Origin: Bacteroidales bacterium
GTDB lineage: Bacteria > Bacteroidota > Bacteroidia > Bacteroidales > Muribaculaceae
Direction of reading: 5' to 3'
NCBI GenBank assembly: GCA_004552395.1
Contig: SFOK01000019.1
Span: 1-21,643, forward strand
DNA length: 21,643 nt
The notes below the pieces were generated by a model. That model was not told the DNA's origin, did not search any database, and saw only the letters and a program-made list of their open reading frames with translations. Position 1 is the stretch's first letter; the number at the start of each line of letters is the position of its first letter. The position numbers and the translations under genes were made by a program. Positions 7,975 through 16,484 of this stretch are shown one piece after another.

Positions 7975-9180
7975 CTATTTGCTGCCCTGGTAAATTTCGA
8001 GCAGCTTTTCGTAGTGCTTTTCGGGAGAGAATTCGCTGCGGGCGGCCGCGGATATAGCCTTGCGGTCGTAGGCCGATGCGTCGAAATCGCGCAGCTTGGC
8101 TGTCAGCTCGTCGAGGTCGCCGGAGGTGAAGGTCTCGCCTGTGGCCACACCCCCGAGAGGCTCCAGAAGCTCCGGGATACCGCCAATGCGGGCGCCGATA
8201 GCCGGCACGCCCAGACTGAGCGACTCTATAACACCGAGAGGATTGTTCTCGTACCACTCCGAGGGGAGCACCGAAGCCTTCGCGTGGCTCATAAGGATAG
8301 CCACATCGCCGGCGTTCATGTAGCCGGTAAACTTGATCATCGGGTTATCCTTGTAGCGCTCCTCGAGCTCAGCCTTGAGCGGTCCGTCGCCTGCCAGAGT
8401 GAGACGCACATGAGCCTTGTGGGCGGCCTCCACGAGTGTGGTGACACCCTTCTCGCGGCTCAGACGCCCGGCATAGCAGAAATAGCCGTCGGGGTTCTCC
8501 ACCACTTCCCTCCCTTCGTATTTCTCAGGGTCGGCGAAGTTGCATAGCACCTCGAGCTTCTCGGGAGCGTACTCCCCTTTCTTCATGCACTCGGCCATGA
8601 AGCGCGACGGGCAGATGAACTTGGAGGTGAAATTCTCCAGACGGAACTTATGCCACTTCGAGCCTTCGAGACGCGCTATGAAGCTCGCAGCGCGGCCCCC
8701 TTTCATGCACCGGAAGTGCGACACTTTGAGATTGCCGCCGAAGCACTCCTCGCAGACCGTGCCGTCGGGGCGCAGACAGTTGTAGGAGGGACAGAGGAGC
8801 TTGTAGTCGTGGAGCGTCCACACCACCCGGACACCCTTGCGGGCCGCTATCTCGCCCACAACAGGCGACAGATACGAATGGATATTGTGCAGATGCACCA
8901 CATCGGGACGGAACTCGTCCATGACCCGGCCGAACGCCTTGCGCACCGGTCCTTTGCCCATCAGCCGCCTGAAAGCCTTCAGCTTTTCCGAGGCAGATCC
9001 ATCGAAACGCACTTCGGGCGCATATCCGGCGGCATCGGGAACGTCCAGATTGTCAGGATAATCCATGGCAAAGAGGCGCACCTCGTGGCCATGTTCCCGA
9101 AGCAGACGCGCGGTGTTCAGGGCGACAATGCAGTCGCCTCCGCGTGGATACATGAACTTATTTACTATCAGTATTCTCAT
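7975..9180 (-). CDS. GT4-type glycosyltransferase with conserved cysteines
   Basis: A 401-residue GT-B glycosyltransferase. The N-terminal domain begins MRILIVNKFMYPRGGDCIVA, with the GG loop of the GT4 family and PDVVHLHNIHS at 92-102. A cysteine-rich segment (Cys130, 135, 143, 146, 158; LCPSYNC, CEEC) recurs in this subfamily and may be structural. The donor domain has YAGRLSREKG (236-245) and the EX7E motif Glu311-Glu319 (ENNPLGVIE). I chose the ATG at 9180; the frame also allows ten more codons to 9210, but MRILIVNKF is the standard family N-terminus. The gene is read alone leftward, divergent from the MBOAT gene, with 123 bases between. It likely acts on a lipid-linked surface glycan; donor unknown. 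Confidence 0.9.
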   Translation of the reverse strand: MRILIVNKFMYPRGGDCIVALNTARLLREHGHEVRLFAMDYPDNLDVPDAAGYAPEVRFDGSASEKLKAFRRLMGKGPVRKAFGRVMDEFRPDVVHLHNIHSYLSPVVGEIAARKGVRVVWTLHDYKLLCPSYNCLRPDGTVCEECFGGNLKVSHFRCMKGGRAASFIARLEGSKWHKFRLENFTSKFICPSRFMAECMKKGEYAPEKLEVLCNFADPEKYEGREVVENPDGYFCYAGRLSREKGVTTLVEAAHKAHVRLTLAGDGPLKAELEERYKDNPMIKFTGYMNAGDVAILMSHAKASVLPSEWYENNPLGVIESLSLGVPAIGARIGGIPELLEPLGGVATGETFTSGDLDELTAKLRDFDASAYDRKAISAAARSEFSPEKHYEKLLEIYQGSK

Positions 9181-9182
9181 AG

Positions 9183-9234
9183 TCTCCGCTTTCTTAACGC
9201 AATTTAACACATTTTATTGCGTCAGACACGGAGA
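9183..9234. repeat. Nested inverted repeats between divergent GT4 and MBOAT genes
   Basis: TCTCCG (9183-9188) pairs with CGGAGA (9229-9234), and inside it CGCAAT (9198-9203) pairs with ATTGCG (9216-9221). Two collinear dyads in a 123-base divergent intergenic region suggest a regulator binding site or leader structure. No consensus TAnnTTTG promoter was found for either gene. Confidence 0.5.
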
Positions 9235-9303
9235 AGGAGGAACTTTGCGCACTCACGGGTCAAGCACAATAAAGAGGCGGGAAAACAAGTTAGCATATAA
9301 GGT

Positions 9304-10725
9304 ATGTTTTTTAACTCATTCCAGTTCATCTGGCTTTTCCCGATAATATTCGGTATATATTACGCGGTGGTGTATTTTTGGCCGTCGAAGCGTGTGGAGG
9401 CATCCAACCTCACGCTGCTTGGCTGCTCGTACCTGCTGTATGCCAAATGGAATCCGGTGTGGACTCTGATCCTGCTGGCGATAACGGCCGTGACTTATTT
9501 CGGTGCCATCGGGGTGAGCAAAGCCTCGCTGAAACGCCGACGGAGGGTCCTGATATGGGTGGCCGCGACGGGCACTCTCCTACCCCTTCTCATCTTCAAA
9601 TACTACAATTTCCTGATGGAGATAGCCACATCGCTTATGGCGAAGGTGGGTCTCACTCCGGGAATACCGGGCCTTAACTGGGCCATACCGATTGGTATCT
9701 CGTTCTTCACCTTCCAGGCGTTAGGCTATCTATGGGACGTATACCGCGGACGTTTCGCGGCAGAGCGAAACTGGTGGCATTATATGCTCTTCGTGAGCTT
9801 CTTCCCGCAGATAGCCTCGGGCCCCATAAGCAAAGCCTCCGACCTTCTGCCTCAGATCAAAGGAGCACGCAAATTCTCGGCCGAGCTGGCTTCCGAAGGG
9901 ATGCGCCTGCTGCTCTGGGGACTCTTCCTCAAGCTCGTGGTCGCCGACCGACTGGCCATGTACGTCGACGCTGTCTACGCCAACCCGGATCTGTACTCGG
10001 GCTCCTCGCTCGCCCTGGCCGCCGTCTTCTACACTTTCCAGATCTACGGCGACTTTGCCGGCTATTCCTTCATGGCTATCGGTGTGGGCCGCCTCCTCGG
10101 CTTCGACCTCATCAACAACTTCAGGCAGCCTTACCTGTCGGCCTCCATCACAGAGTTCTGGCGCCGCTGGCATATCTCCCTCTCAACCTGGCTCAAAGAC
10201 TACGTCTACATACCGGCCGGAGGAAGCCGGAAGGGTAAATGGCGCACCCACCGCAACATACTCTGGACTTTCCTCATAAGCGGTCTGTGGCACGGCGCCA
10301 ACTGGACCTTCATAGTCTGGGGCGTGATCCACGGCATAGTGCAGTCGCTCGAGAAGCTGCTCGGATTGCAGAAACGGCCCGTCAACAAGCCGGTGGTCTT
10401 TCTGCGTGTGATTGTGACCTTCGCCATAGTGACTCTGGCCTGGATCTTCTTCCGCGCTCCCTCGGTGCAGGCAGCCTGCGACATAATAGCCGGCATCTTC
10501 ACTCAGCCGGGAAGTCTCTATATACCCTCGTCCTCGCAGATGGTCCTCACTCTCTTCGCAATCATAGCCGTGATTATCAGCGACATATCCGTGGGGGTAT
10601 ACTCTTTCTCGCTGCTGCGATGCCGCCACACGGTCGTGCGCTGGGGCTTCTATGTGGCTCTCGCGCTCTGCATACTTCTCTTCGGTGTCCTCGATTCCTC
10701 ACAATTCATTTACGCTAACTTCTGA
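9304..10725 (+). CDS. MBOAT-family membrane O-acyltransferase (AlgI/DltB-like)
   Basis: A 473-residue polytopic membrane protein that should move an acyl, probably acetyl, group across the cytoplasmic membrane for O-acylation of a surface glycan. About ten hydrophobic segments are visible, starting FNSFQFIWLFPIIFGIYYAV. The diagnostic MBOAT core is present: PISKASDLLPQI (174-185), FWRRWHISLSTWLKDYVYIP (285-304) and the catalytic His330 in ISGLWHGANWTFIVWG. Length and order match AlgI-type proteins. The ATG at 9304 follows AAGG closely. The stop overlaps the next start (TGATG, one shared base), so this gene and the SGNH gene are translationally coupled. The acceptor glycan is unknown. Confidence 0.95.
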   Translation: MFFNSFQFIWLFPIIFGIYYAVVYFWPSKRVEASNLTLLGCSYLLYAKWNPVWTLILLAITAVTYFGAIGVSKASLKRRRRVLIWVAATGTLLPLLIFKYYNFLMEIATSLMAKVGLTPGIPGLNWAIPIGISFFTFQALGYLWDVYRGRFAAERNWWHYMLFVSFFPQIASGPISKASDLLPQIKGARKFSAELASEGMRLLLWGLFLKLVVADRLAMYVDAVYANPDLYSGSSLALAAVFYTFQIYGDFAGYSFMAIGVGRLLGFDLINNFRQPYLSASITEFWRRWHISLSTWLKDYVYIPAGGSRKGKWRTHRNILWTFLISGLWHGANWTFIVWGVIHGIVQSLEKLLGLQKRPVNKPVVFLRVIVTFAIVTLAWIFFRAPSVQAACDIIAGIFTQPGSLYIPSSSQMVLTLFAIIAVIISDISVGVYSFSLLRCRHTVVRWGFYVALALCILLFGVLDSSQFIYANF

Positions 10726-11657
10726 TGAAACGGTTCCTGCTCAAACTTCTGATTTTCGCAGCGTTACTGGCCGCAGCCGATGCGCTGGCAGGAGTCGCGC
10801 TCAAAAACCTGCGCGACAAGGGCCGCAAACCCACAGGAGAGCTCTCGCTCAGCACCGAGATAGCCTACAAAGCTGACCCGGAGGTCGTGATCCTCGGCTC
10901 CTCACGCGGCCAGAACCACTATGTACCCTCCATAATCGGCGACTCGCTCGGCATGAAATGCTTCAACGCCGGCGAGGACGGCTGCGGCATCATGCTGGCC
11001 TACACCCGCTACCGTATGCTCGCCTCCCGTCTGCCACTCAAGCTCGTGGTGGTCGACATTGAACCCAACTTCTTCATCTACGGCGACGACCTTACCGCCG
11101 ATCTGGCTTACATACGCCCTTACTACGACGACTTCCCCTTCATCCGCGGCCTCTTCGGCGAATTCATACCCAACGAAAACTACAAGATGCTCTCCCAAAG
11201 CTACCGGTATAACTCCCAGCTTCTTCACCTCATAAGCGAAACCCGCTACCCCCAAAGCGAATTCGACGGCTTCGAGCCAATCACACTCCCCGCCTCACCG
11301 ATACTGCACGACCTGGCGTCACGCGAAGAGATCCCCTCAGGGAAAGTGAACCCGCAGAAAATGGAGCTGCTGCGCCGGATGATCGAGGATTGCCGCGCCA
11401 AAGGCACGCAGGTGGTGCTGGCCTTCTCGCCCCACTTCGGCAGAACCGACTCACGCGAATTCGGGCCGGTCAAAGATATGGCCCGACGCTACGGAGTACC
11501 CGTGCTCGACCATTTCGCCGACACCACATACGTCGCCCACGAAGAATACTTTGCCAATCCCCCTCACATGCGCGACTACGGCGCCCGCATCTACTCCTCC
11601 CAAATCGGCTCCGAGCTCAAGCAGATCCTCCGCGCCGCTCCCCAAACCTCCCGCTAA
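10725..11657 (+). CDS. SGNH-hydrolase-like membrane-anchored/periplasmic protein
   Basis: A 310-residue protein with one N-terminal hydrophobic segment (residues ~5-25), either a signal anchor or an uncleaved signal. The rest is an alpha/beta SGNH-type fold: block I as VVILGSSRGQNHYVP with candidate nucleophile Ser60, a glycine block FNAGEDG (80-86), and C-terminal His281 in NPPHMRDYGA. It is coupled to the MBOAT gene by a one-base overlap. This is the usual pairing in O-acetylation systems, where the SGNH-like partner (as AlgJ/AlgX or PatB) transfers the acetyl group to the glycan outside the membrane. The residue that is Asp in the canonical DxxH motif appears to be Asn278 here. Hydrolase versus transferase activity cannot be decided. 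Confidence 0.8.
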   Translation: MKRFLLKLLIFAALLAAADALAGVALKNLRDKGRKPTGELSLSTEIAYKADPEVVILGSSRGQNHYVPSIIGDSLGMKCFNAGEDGCGIMLAYTRYRMLASRLPLKLVVVDIEPNFFIYGDDLTADLAYIRPYYDDFPFIRGLFGEFIPNENYKMLSQSYRYNSQLLHLISETRYPQSEFDGFEPITLPASPILHDLASREEIPSGKVNPQKMELLRRMIEDCRAKGTQVVLAFSPHFGRTDSREFGPVKDMARRYGVPVLDHFADTTYVAHEEYFANPPHMRDYGARIYSSQIGSELKQILRAAPQTSR

Positions 11658-11756
11658 CACCGCTTAACCACCTTCAAACTACACTCACCGCCAACTGACA
11701 GCCAGCAATACTTTATACATATCTCGCTTTTCTTTAACAATTTTGTGGGATGGGTC

Positions 11757-12977
11757 TTAGATTTCGCTGCGGGATTTCATGCCGGTGGTCCAGGTGTAAT
11801 GCCGGTCCTGGGTGCCGCGCATACGGGCCCTGCCGCGGGCCGTCATCAAGGGCCGAAGCACAAACCCGAATGGGACTCCCCACCAGAGCCGCACGGCTCC
11901 GAGCAGCCCGCTTACCTTGCGGTAGAGCGTTATCTGATATCCCCAGAGCGCAAGCAGAATCACCATCACGATACTTATCGGAAAGAAGTTGGGCGACGCA
12001 TAAGCTATCGTGGCCACAGCGCAGGCCAGACAGAGCCACAGACAGAGGCTGCAGAACCCTTGCTGACGGAAGGCCCCGGTGTTGAGGAAACGACTCATGA
12101 ATGTGCGGTGCTCCTTGTCATCCTTCCACATTCGATGGAAGTTCTCGGGCTTGCAGTCTATAGCTACCCGCGCATCGGTGTCGAGCACCATCTTCACGTG
12201 GCCGCTCCGGGCCACATCGCACACAAACATATCGTCATGGCCTCCCTGCAGCGATATCGACGAGGCGTAACCTTTGCTGTCGAAGAAGCAATGGCGGCGG
12301 AAAGCCATATTGTATTCCGTGCCGCGGAAAGCCTTACCCACAGCCGCGGCGCCTATCCACTGGCTCGCTATAAGCGTCGTGTCGAAAGAGCGCAGGTGTT
12401 TCCCTTTGAACAGCTTGTTGGGATAGTAAGCGTAGCCGAGCGTCATCTCCACATCCTCGTCGGCAAAAGGCGCGCACATGAGCCGCAGCCAACGGTCCGA
12501 CTCTATGCAGCCGCCGGCCAGTGTGGTCACAATCACCTCGCCCCGGGCACCCTTTATGCCGAGTGCGAAAGCCATCTTCTTGCGGCTGATATTGCGGGCG
12601 CTCTCCGGCACAAACGTGTATTTGAGCTTATCGCCGCACTCGCGCTGCATGGTCTCAACCCGCTCGCGGGTCATGTCCGTGGAGGCATCGTTCACTATTA
12701 TCACCTCGAAATCGGGGTAATCCTGCTTCAGCACCGATTTGATGAACTCATCTATTCGCTCCTCTGCGTTGCGGGCGTAGACCACCACCGACACCGACGG
12801 CAGCTTTTCGTCAGTAACCTGCAGGAGCTCTTCCCCGGCCTTCTCCATCTGAGCCCCTTTGCGGGCCACGCGCCTCAGGGGCATAAGCCCGAACACGGCG
12901 CAAATAATAGCGAATAAGGCAGTGCATCCCAACAGCACTATCAAGAGGACAGATATATTAACGTCAAAATAATTCAT
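11757..12977 (-). CDS. GT2-family membrane glycosyltransferase
   Basis: A 406-residue processive-type GT2 glycosyltransferase. One N-terminal membrane segment (~8-32) precedes a GT-A domain: SVSVVVYARNAEERIDEF (61-78), VIIVNDASTD (92-101), RKKMAFALGIKGARGEVIV (132-150). Further conserved GT2 blocks follow (EYNMAFRR, GGHDDMFVCDVA), then two or more C-terminal membrane segments (~309-327, ~333-350). The position that normally carries the metal-binding DxD reads TTLAGGC (151-157), without aspartate. It is convergent with the SGNH gene (99 bases apart) and downstream of the decayed MFS gene. No consensus promoter was found. Its role is probably in glycan assembly with the neighbouring transferases. 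Confidence 0.88.
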   Translation of the reverse strand: MNYFDVNISVLLIVLLGCTALFAIICAVFGLMPLRRVARKGAQMEKAGEELLQVTDEKLPSVSVVVYARNAEERIDEFIKSVLKQDYPDFEVIIVNDASTDMTRERVETMQRECGDKLKYTFVPESARNISRKKMAFALGIKGARGEVIVTTLAGGCIESDRWLRLMCAPFADEDVEMTLGYAYYPNKLFKGKHLRSFDTTLIASQWIGAAAVGKAFRGTEYNMAFRRHCFFDSKGYASSISLQGGHDDMFVCDVARSGHVKMVLDTDARVAIDCKPENFHRMWKDDKEHRTFMSRFLNTGAFRQQGFCSLCLWLCLACAVATIAYASPNFFPISIVMVILLALWGYQITLYRKVSGLLGAVRLWWGVPFGFVLRPLMTARGRARMRGTQDRHYTWTTGMKSRSEI

Positions 12978-13051
12978 AGCTTAACGGATAGAATCTTGGA
13001 GTCGTCCTCCCCGCTTAGGGAGAACTCCCGTAAAATTAACCGCCGCGTCAG

Positions 13052-13446
13052 CTATTTTGTTCGGCTGCCGACCGTGGGATCCTCCGCATTTTTACGCGCC
13101 AGCCGCGCCGCCGCAATCATCAGCGCCACATGTACCAGATATACAATGGCTGTGGAGTGCAGGATATTCCCGAGCCCGACAAGCGGCGATGCCGGCGCAC
13201 CGAAAAATTTGTCATGGAAGGGAGAGAAGGCAGATACATATCGTTGACAAACGAAGCGAACGCGCTTATCCCCGCAAGATATATGATGAAGAATGTGAAA
13301 TGTATGCCGAGAGAGGCAGCTATCGGCGATTGCGGACCTCCGTGGCCCGCGGGATGCGCGGTTCCGGCTCCCGGCACGGAAGATGCTGCCCCCGGCGCGG
13401 AGGTCAAGGTACCCGGGTTTGAGGCTGATGAGGATGTGTTTTTCAT
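13052..13446 (-). pseudogene. Remnant of a Bcr/CflA-type MFS drug transporter
   Basis: Two pieces of one transporter are joined out of frame. From ATG at 13446 a Pro/Ala/Ser-rich tail of ~45 residues leads into a first membrane helix, FFIIYLAGISAFASFVNDMY, then LPSLPSMTNF, the classic N-terminal motif of Bcr/CflA exporters. At about 13203-13210 the reading must shift frame, after which FFGAPASPLVGLGNILHSTA and the following hydrophobic residues up to the TAG at 13052 resemble the last membrane helix of the same family. The ~280 residues between are missing. The best reconstruction is ~130 residues against ~400 for the family, so an internal deletion with frameshift has destroyed it. Assignment is by family memory; the damage is visible directly. 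Confidence 0.75.
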
Positions 13447-13456
13447 AGATGCAATT

Positions 13457-13479
13457 AGAGCGGACTTTATGACCGCTCT
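13457..13479. repeat. Hairpin upstream of the MFS remnant
   Basis: AGAGCGG (13457-13463) and CCGCTCT (13473-13479) form a 7-bp stem with a 9-base loop. On the minus strand it sits just before the start of the MFS remnant, in what was its leader. On the plus strand it is followed by TTTGTT but has no gene upstream. It may be a leftover attenuator or regulator site. Confidence 0.4.
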
Positions 13480-13523
13480 TTGTTCTAACGCCCCGGCCCT
13501 TCCGATGGTTTTTGAATCCACAA

Positions 13524-13555
13524 CTTGCAGGCACGGGAGTTTTTTGTTAATTTTG
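13524..13555 (+). promoter_or_regulatory. Promoter of ridA and the ABC-F gene
   Basis: CTTG (13524-13527; one mismatch from TTTG), a 20-base spacer and TAATTTTG (13548-13555) match the Bacteroidetes consensus on the plus strand. Transcription should start near 13560, leaving about 75 bases before the ridA ATG. Confidence 0.7.
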
Positions 13556-13634
13556 CTCTGCGATAGCCTCAGGGCTTCCGCGATATCTCAGCCGCTCCCG
13601 GCGGCAAAGCAATAATACCCTTACACACCCAACC

Positions 13635-14009
13635 ATGAAAGAAGAAATCAAGACCACTGGCGCTCCGGCAGCCATCGGCCCTTACAGCCAGGCCGTAAAA
13701 GCCAACGGATTCATCTATGTCTCCGGACAGCTCCCCATCAACCCCGCCGACGGCTCAATGCCCGCTGATGTGAAGCTCCAGACACGCCAGAGCCTCTCCA
13801 ATCTCACAAACATTCTGCTTGAGGCCGGCGCAAACCTCTCCAATGTGGTGAAAACCACTGTTTTCCTGGCCGACATGAGCCTTTTCGGTCCCATGAATGA
13901 AGTTTACGCAGAATTTTTCTCCGAGCCCTTCCCGGCACGCGCCGCTTTCGCTGTGAAAGAGCTGCCCAAGAGCGCTCTCGTGGAGATTGAGGCAGTGGCC
14001 GCTCTCTGA
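13635..14009 (+). CDS. ridA: RidA/YjgF family enamine/imine deaminase
   Basis: RidA hydrolyses reactive enamine/imine intermediates made by PLP enzymes such as threonine dehydratase, protecting cytoplasmic PLP enzymes. The 124-residue length is typical and the protein is expected to be trimeric. Characteristic segments are APAAIGPYSQAVKANGFIYV (10-29) with Tyr17, TRQSLSNLTNILLEAG (50-65), and PFPARAAFAVKELPKSALVE (98-117). Arg102 and Glu118 correspond to the substrate-binding arginine and catalytic glutamate of active family members. It is followed after 7 bases by the ABC-F gene, so the two are probably co-transcribed from the promoter at 13524-13555. No Shine-Dalgarno sequence is seen. Confidence 0.95.
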   Translation: MKEEIKTTGAPAAIGPYSQAVKANGFIYVSGQLPINPADGSMPADVKLQTRQSLSNLTNILLEAGANLSNVVKTTVFLADMSLFGPMNEVYAEFFSEPFPARAAFAVKELPKSALVEIEAVAAL

Positions 14010-14016
14010 TACAAGT

Positions 14017-15807
14017 ATGGCCGTTTACCTCCAGATAGAGGGGCTCACCAAATCCTACGGCGACAGGCTCCTGTTCGGCGACGTCACCTTCGGTATCAAC
14101 GAAGGCGACAAGATCGGCATAATAGCCCGCAACGGCAAGGGCAAGACCACTCTGCTGAGAATCATAGCAGGTATGGAAGACCGCGACAGCGGAAGCGTGG
14201 TCTTCCGCAACGGCCTGCGCACCGGCTATCTGGAGCAGCTTCCGCAATTTCCGCAGGGGCTCACCGTGCGCGAATATATCCATCAGATTCCGCGCGCCGC
14301 CGAGGACTGGAATTTCGAAGACCGCATGCGCTCGCAGCTCACCCAGTTCGGAATCACGGACCTCGACGCCGAGCTCTGCCGCATGTCGGGCGGACAGTCC
14401 AAACGCGTGGCTCTGGCCCGCATACTCCTCTCCGAACCGGACCTCCTCATCCTCGACGAGCCCACCAACCATCTCGACATAGAGATAATCGAATGGCTCG
14501 AAGCCTATCTGCAGCGCCAGCGGGTCACTCTGCTCATGGTGACCCACGACCGCTATTTCCTCGACAATGTATGCAACCGCATCATAGAGATCGACAACGC
14601 GCAGATCTACACCTATGCCGGCAACTACGACTACTTCCTGCTCAAGAAGCAGGAACGCGAGGAGAACCTCACCGCCGAGCTCGCCAAGGTGAAGAACCTG
14701 CTGCGCACGGAGCTCGACTGGATGCGCCGCCAGCCTCAGGCACGCGGCTCCAAGGCCCGCTACCGCATCGACAATTTTCATCAGCTCGAGGAGAAGTCGC
14801 GCGTCCGCCTCGGCGAAAAGGACCTCACCCTGCAGGCCGACCGCAAGACCTACATCGGCTCCAAGATCTTCGAAGCCCGCTCCCTGTCCAAGAGCTTCGG
14901 CGACAAGGTGATACTCCGCGACTGGAGCTACGATTTCGCCCGTTTCGACAAGGTGGGTATCGTGGGCCCCAACGGTGTGGGCAAATCCACTTTCATAAAG
15001 CTGCTCATGGGGCGGCTGAAGCCCGACAGCGGATCTGTCGATGTGGGCACAACCGTGCGCTGGGGCTACTACTCGCAGGAGGGGATCGCCTTCGACGAGG
15101 GTAAGAAAGTGATCGACGCCGTGAGCGAGATCGCCGACGACATCACGCTCGAGACGGGCATGAGTGTCTCGGCCATGCAGTGGCTCACGCGTTTTCTCTT
15201 CGACCCCAAGGACCAGCAGAAATATATCTCCACACTTTCGGGAGGCGAGAAAAGACGCCTCTACCTGGCCACTGTGCTGATGCGCCGGCCCAACTTCCTG
15301 GTGCTCGACGAGCCTACCAATGACCTGGATATCACCACACTCGCGGTGCTCGAGCAGTATCTGATCGACTTCAAAGGGTGTGTGATCATAGTGAGCCACG
15401 ACCGCTTCTTCCTCGACCGCATCGTCAGTCATATCTTCGTGATGGAGGGCAACGGCTCGGTGCGCGACTTCCCCGGCGATTACTCCACCTACCGCCACTG
15501 CGTGCAGGAGCGCCGCAAAGAGCTGAAAGCGGCCGAAGCGGCTGCCGATAAGACCGAAAAAACGCCCCGCAAAGAGGCCGCTCCGCGTGTGCGCAAGATC
15601 ACCTTTAGGGAACGCAAGGAGCTGGAGGCTCTCGAAGAGGAACTTTCGGCTCTCGAAGAAGAGAAATCGTCGCTTGAAAGCGAGATGTCGTCGGGCGAAA
15701 TGGCTGTCGACGTCATCGTTGCTGCCGGACGGCGCATGGAGGAGATAATAGCGCGTCTCCAGACCGTTGAGACACGCCTTCTCGAACTCTACGACCTCCC
15801 GGAATAA
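14017..15807 (+). CDS. ABC-F ATPase, Uup-type ribosome-associated protein
   Basis: A 596-residue protein with two ABC ATPase domains and no membrane segments, so an ABC-F translation factor and not a transporter. Domain 1 has Walker A ARNGKGKTT (37-45), signature MSGGQ (123-127) and Walker B with LLILDEPTNHLD (143-154). A ~80-residue charged linker (~205-285) is the P-site-tRNA interaction motif. Domain 2 has GPNGVGKST (317-325), LSGGEKRR (407-414) and LVLDEPTNDLD (428-438). A C-terminal coiled coil (~528-592, rich in Glu/Leu) is the hallmark of the Uup branch. The ATG at 14017 is preferred; the frame is open to 13987 inside ridA, but MAVYLQIEGLTKSYG is the standard start. Antibiotic-resistance ABC-F function is less likely. 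Confidence 0.93.
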   Translation: MAVYLQIEGLTKSYGDRLLFGDVTFGINEGDKIGIIARNGKGKTTLLRIIAGMEDRDSGSVVFRNGLRTGYLEQLPQFPQGLTVREYIHQIPRAAEDWNFEDRMRSQLTQFGITDLDAELCRMSGGQSKRVALARILLSEPDLLILDEPTNHLDIEIIEWLEAYLQRQRVTLLMVTHDRYFLDNVCNRIIEIDNAQIYTYAGNYDYFLLKKQEREENLTAELAKVKNLLRTELDWMRRQPQARGSKARYRIDNFHQLEEKSRVRLGEKDLTLQADRKTYIGSKIFEARSLSKSFGDKVILRDWSYDFARFDKVGIVGPNGVGKSTFIKLLMGRLKPDSGSVDVGTTVRWGYYSQEGIAFDEGKKVIDAVSEIADDITLETGMSVSAMQWLTRFLFDPKDQQKYISTLSGGEKRRLYLATVLMRRPNFLVLDEPTNDLDITTLAVLEQYLIDFKGCVIIVSHDRFFLDRIVSHIFVMEGNGSVRDFPGDYSTYRHCVQERRKELKAAEAAADKTEKTPRKEAAPRVRKITFRERKELEALEEELSALEEEKSSLESEMSSGEMAVDVIVAAGRRMEEIIARLQTVETRLLELYDLPE

Positions 15808-15880
15808 ATCCCATATATAAGATCCTCAACACGACGAACACAATTTCCCCAAAAAACAAGAATCTACAATTGCGAATTAA

Positions 15881-16468
15881 ATGAAGAAATTATTAGTTTT
15901 AGCTGCCGCCGGACTTATTCTTGGTGCCTGTGCCTCAGAAAAGCCCAAGGAACATAAGTCTCAGGATGCCAAAGGAATGGATGTATACGCCAATGAGTAT
16001 TTTTCAATAAAGTATCCTTCTGACTGGGAATACGAAGAAGAAATAAGCGAGGCAAACGATACGCTACCGGTAATTACAGAAGGCATCAGAGCCACATTTT
16101 ACAGTTCTAACCCGACTTTGCCATGGCATACCGTGATGATTCAGAAATCAGCCATGCCGGCAGAGGCTTTGGCGACTCCGGAAGAATGGCGCGACATGTC
16201 CGTTGGGCTGAAAAAGTTTGACGACCAATATCTGGGATATCTTGACGAGTATATGCAGGATTCAATCAAATTCGGTCAGTATCCCGCAGCTATGGCAGGC
16301 TTCGTTGTCGCCACTGAAGAGGGTGACACCCTGGTTCAGAAACAGACGATAGTCAAAGTGGGTGAGACAATCTACTATCTCAACAACACTTACGACTGGA
16401 ACGACGACGGCACTCTGGAATCACTTGGAGATTCCATCCTGTCGACCATACGTTTCAAAGGAAAATAA
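15881..16468 (+). CDS. Small lipoprotein of unknown function
   Basis: A 195-residue secreted lipoprotein. MKKLLVLAAAGLILGAC is a signal peptide with lipobox LGAC and lipidated Cys17, followed by a charged linker (EKPKEHKSQDAKG). The mature part (YFSIKYPSDWEYEEE, then a closing WNDDGTLESLGDSILSTIRF) resembles the PsbP/DcrB-like fold found in many small bacterial lipoproteins. No enzymatic motif is visible. It is more AT-rich in wobble positions than its neighbours. A near-consensus -7 element TACAATTG (15865-15872, one mismatch) lies eight bases before the ATG, with no good -33, so it may have a near-leaderless message or be the third gene after ridA and ABC-F (73-base gap). Convergent with pgeF, 16 bases apart. 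Confidence 0.85.
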   Translation: MKKLLVLAAAGLILGACASEKPKEHKSQDAKGMDVYANEYFSIKYPSDWEYEEEISEANDTLPVITEGIRATFYSSNPTLPWHTVMIQKSAMPAEALATPEEWRDMSVGLKKFDDQYLGYLDEYMQDSIKFGQYPAAMAGFVVATEEGDTLVQKQTIVKVGETIYYLNNTYDWNDDGTLESLGDSILSTIRFKGK

Positions 16469-16484
16469 AACAAGTCGGAAAGTA

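Noticed and set aside
9181..9210. Ten extra N-terminal codons for the 7975-9180 glycosyltransferase
   Set aside because: MRILIVNKF is the standard start of the family; the extension overlaps the intergenic dyads.
13130..13615. A 161-codon plus-strand frame opposite the MFS remnant
   Set aside because: No family resemblance. The opposite strand carries recognisable transporter motifs, and the ridA promoter overlaps its end.
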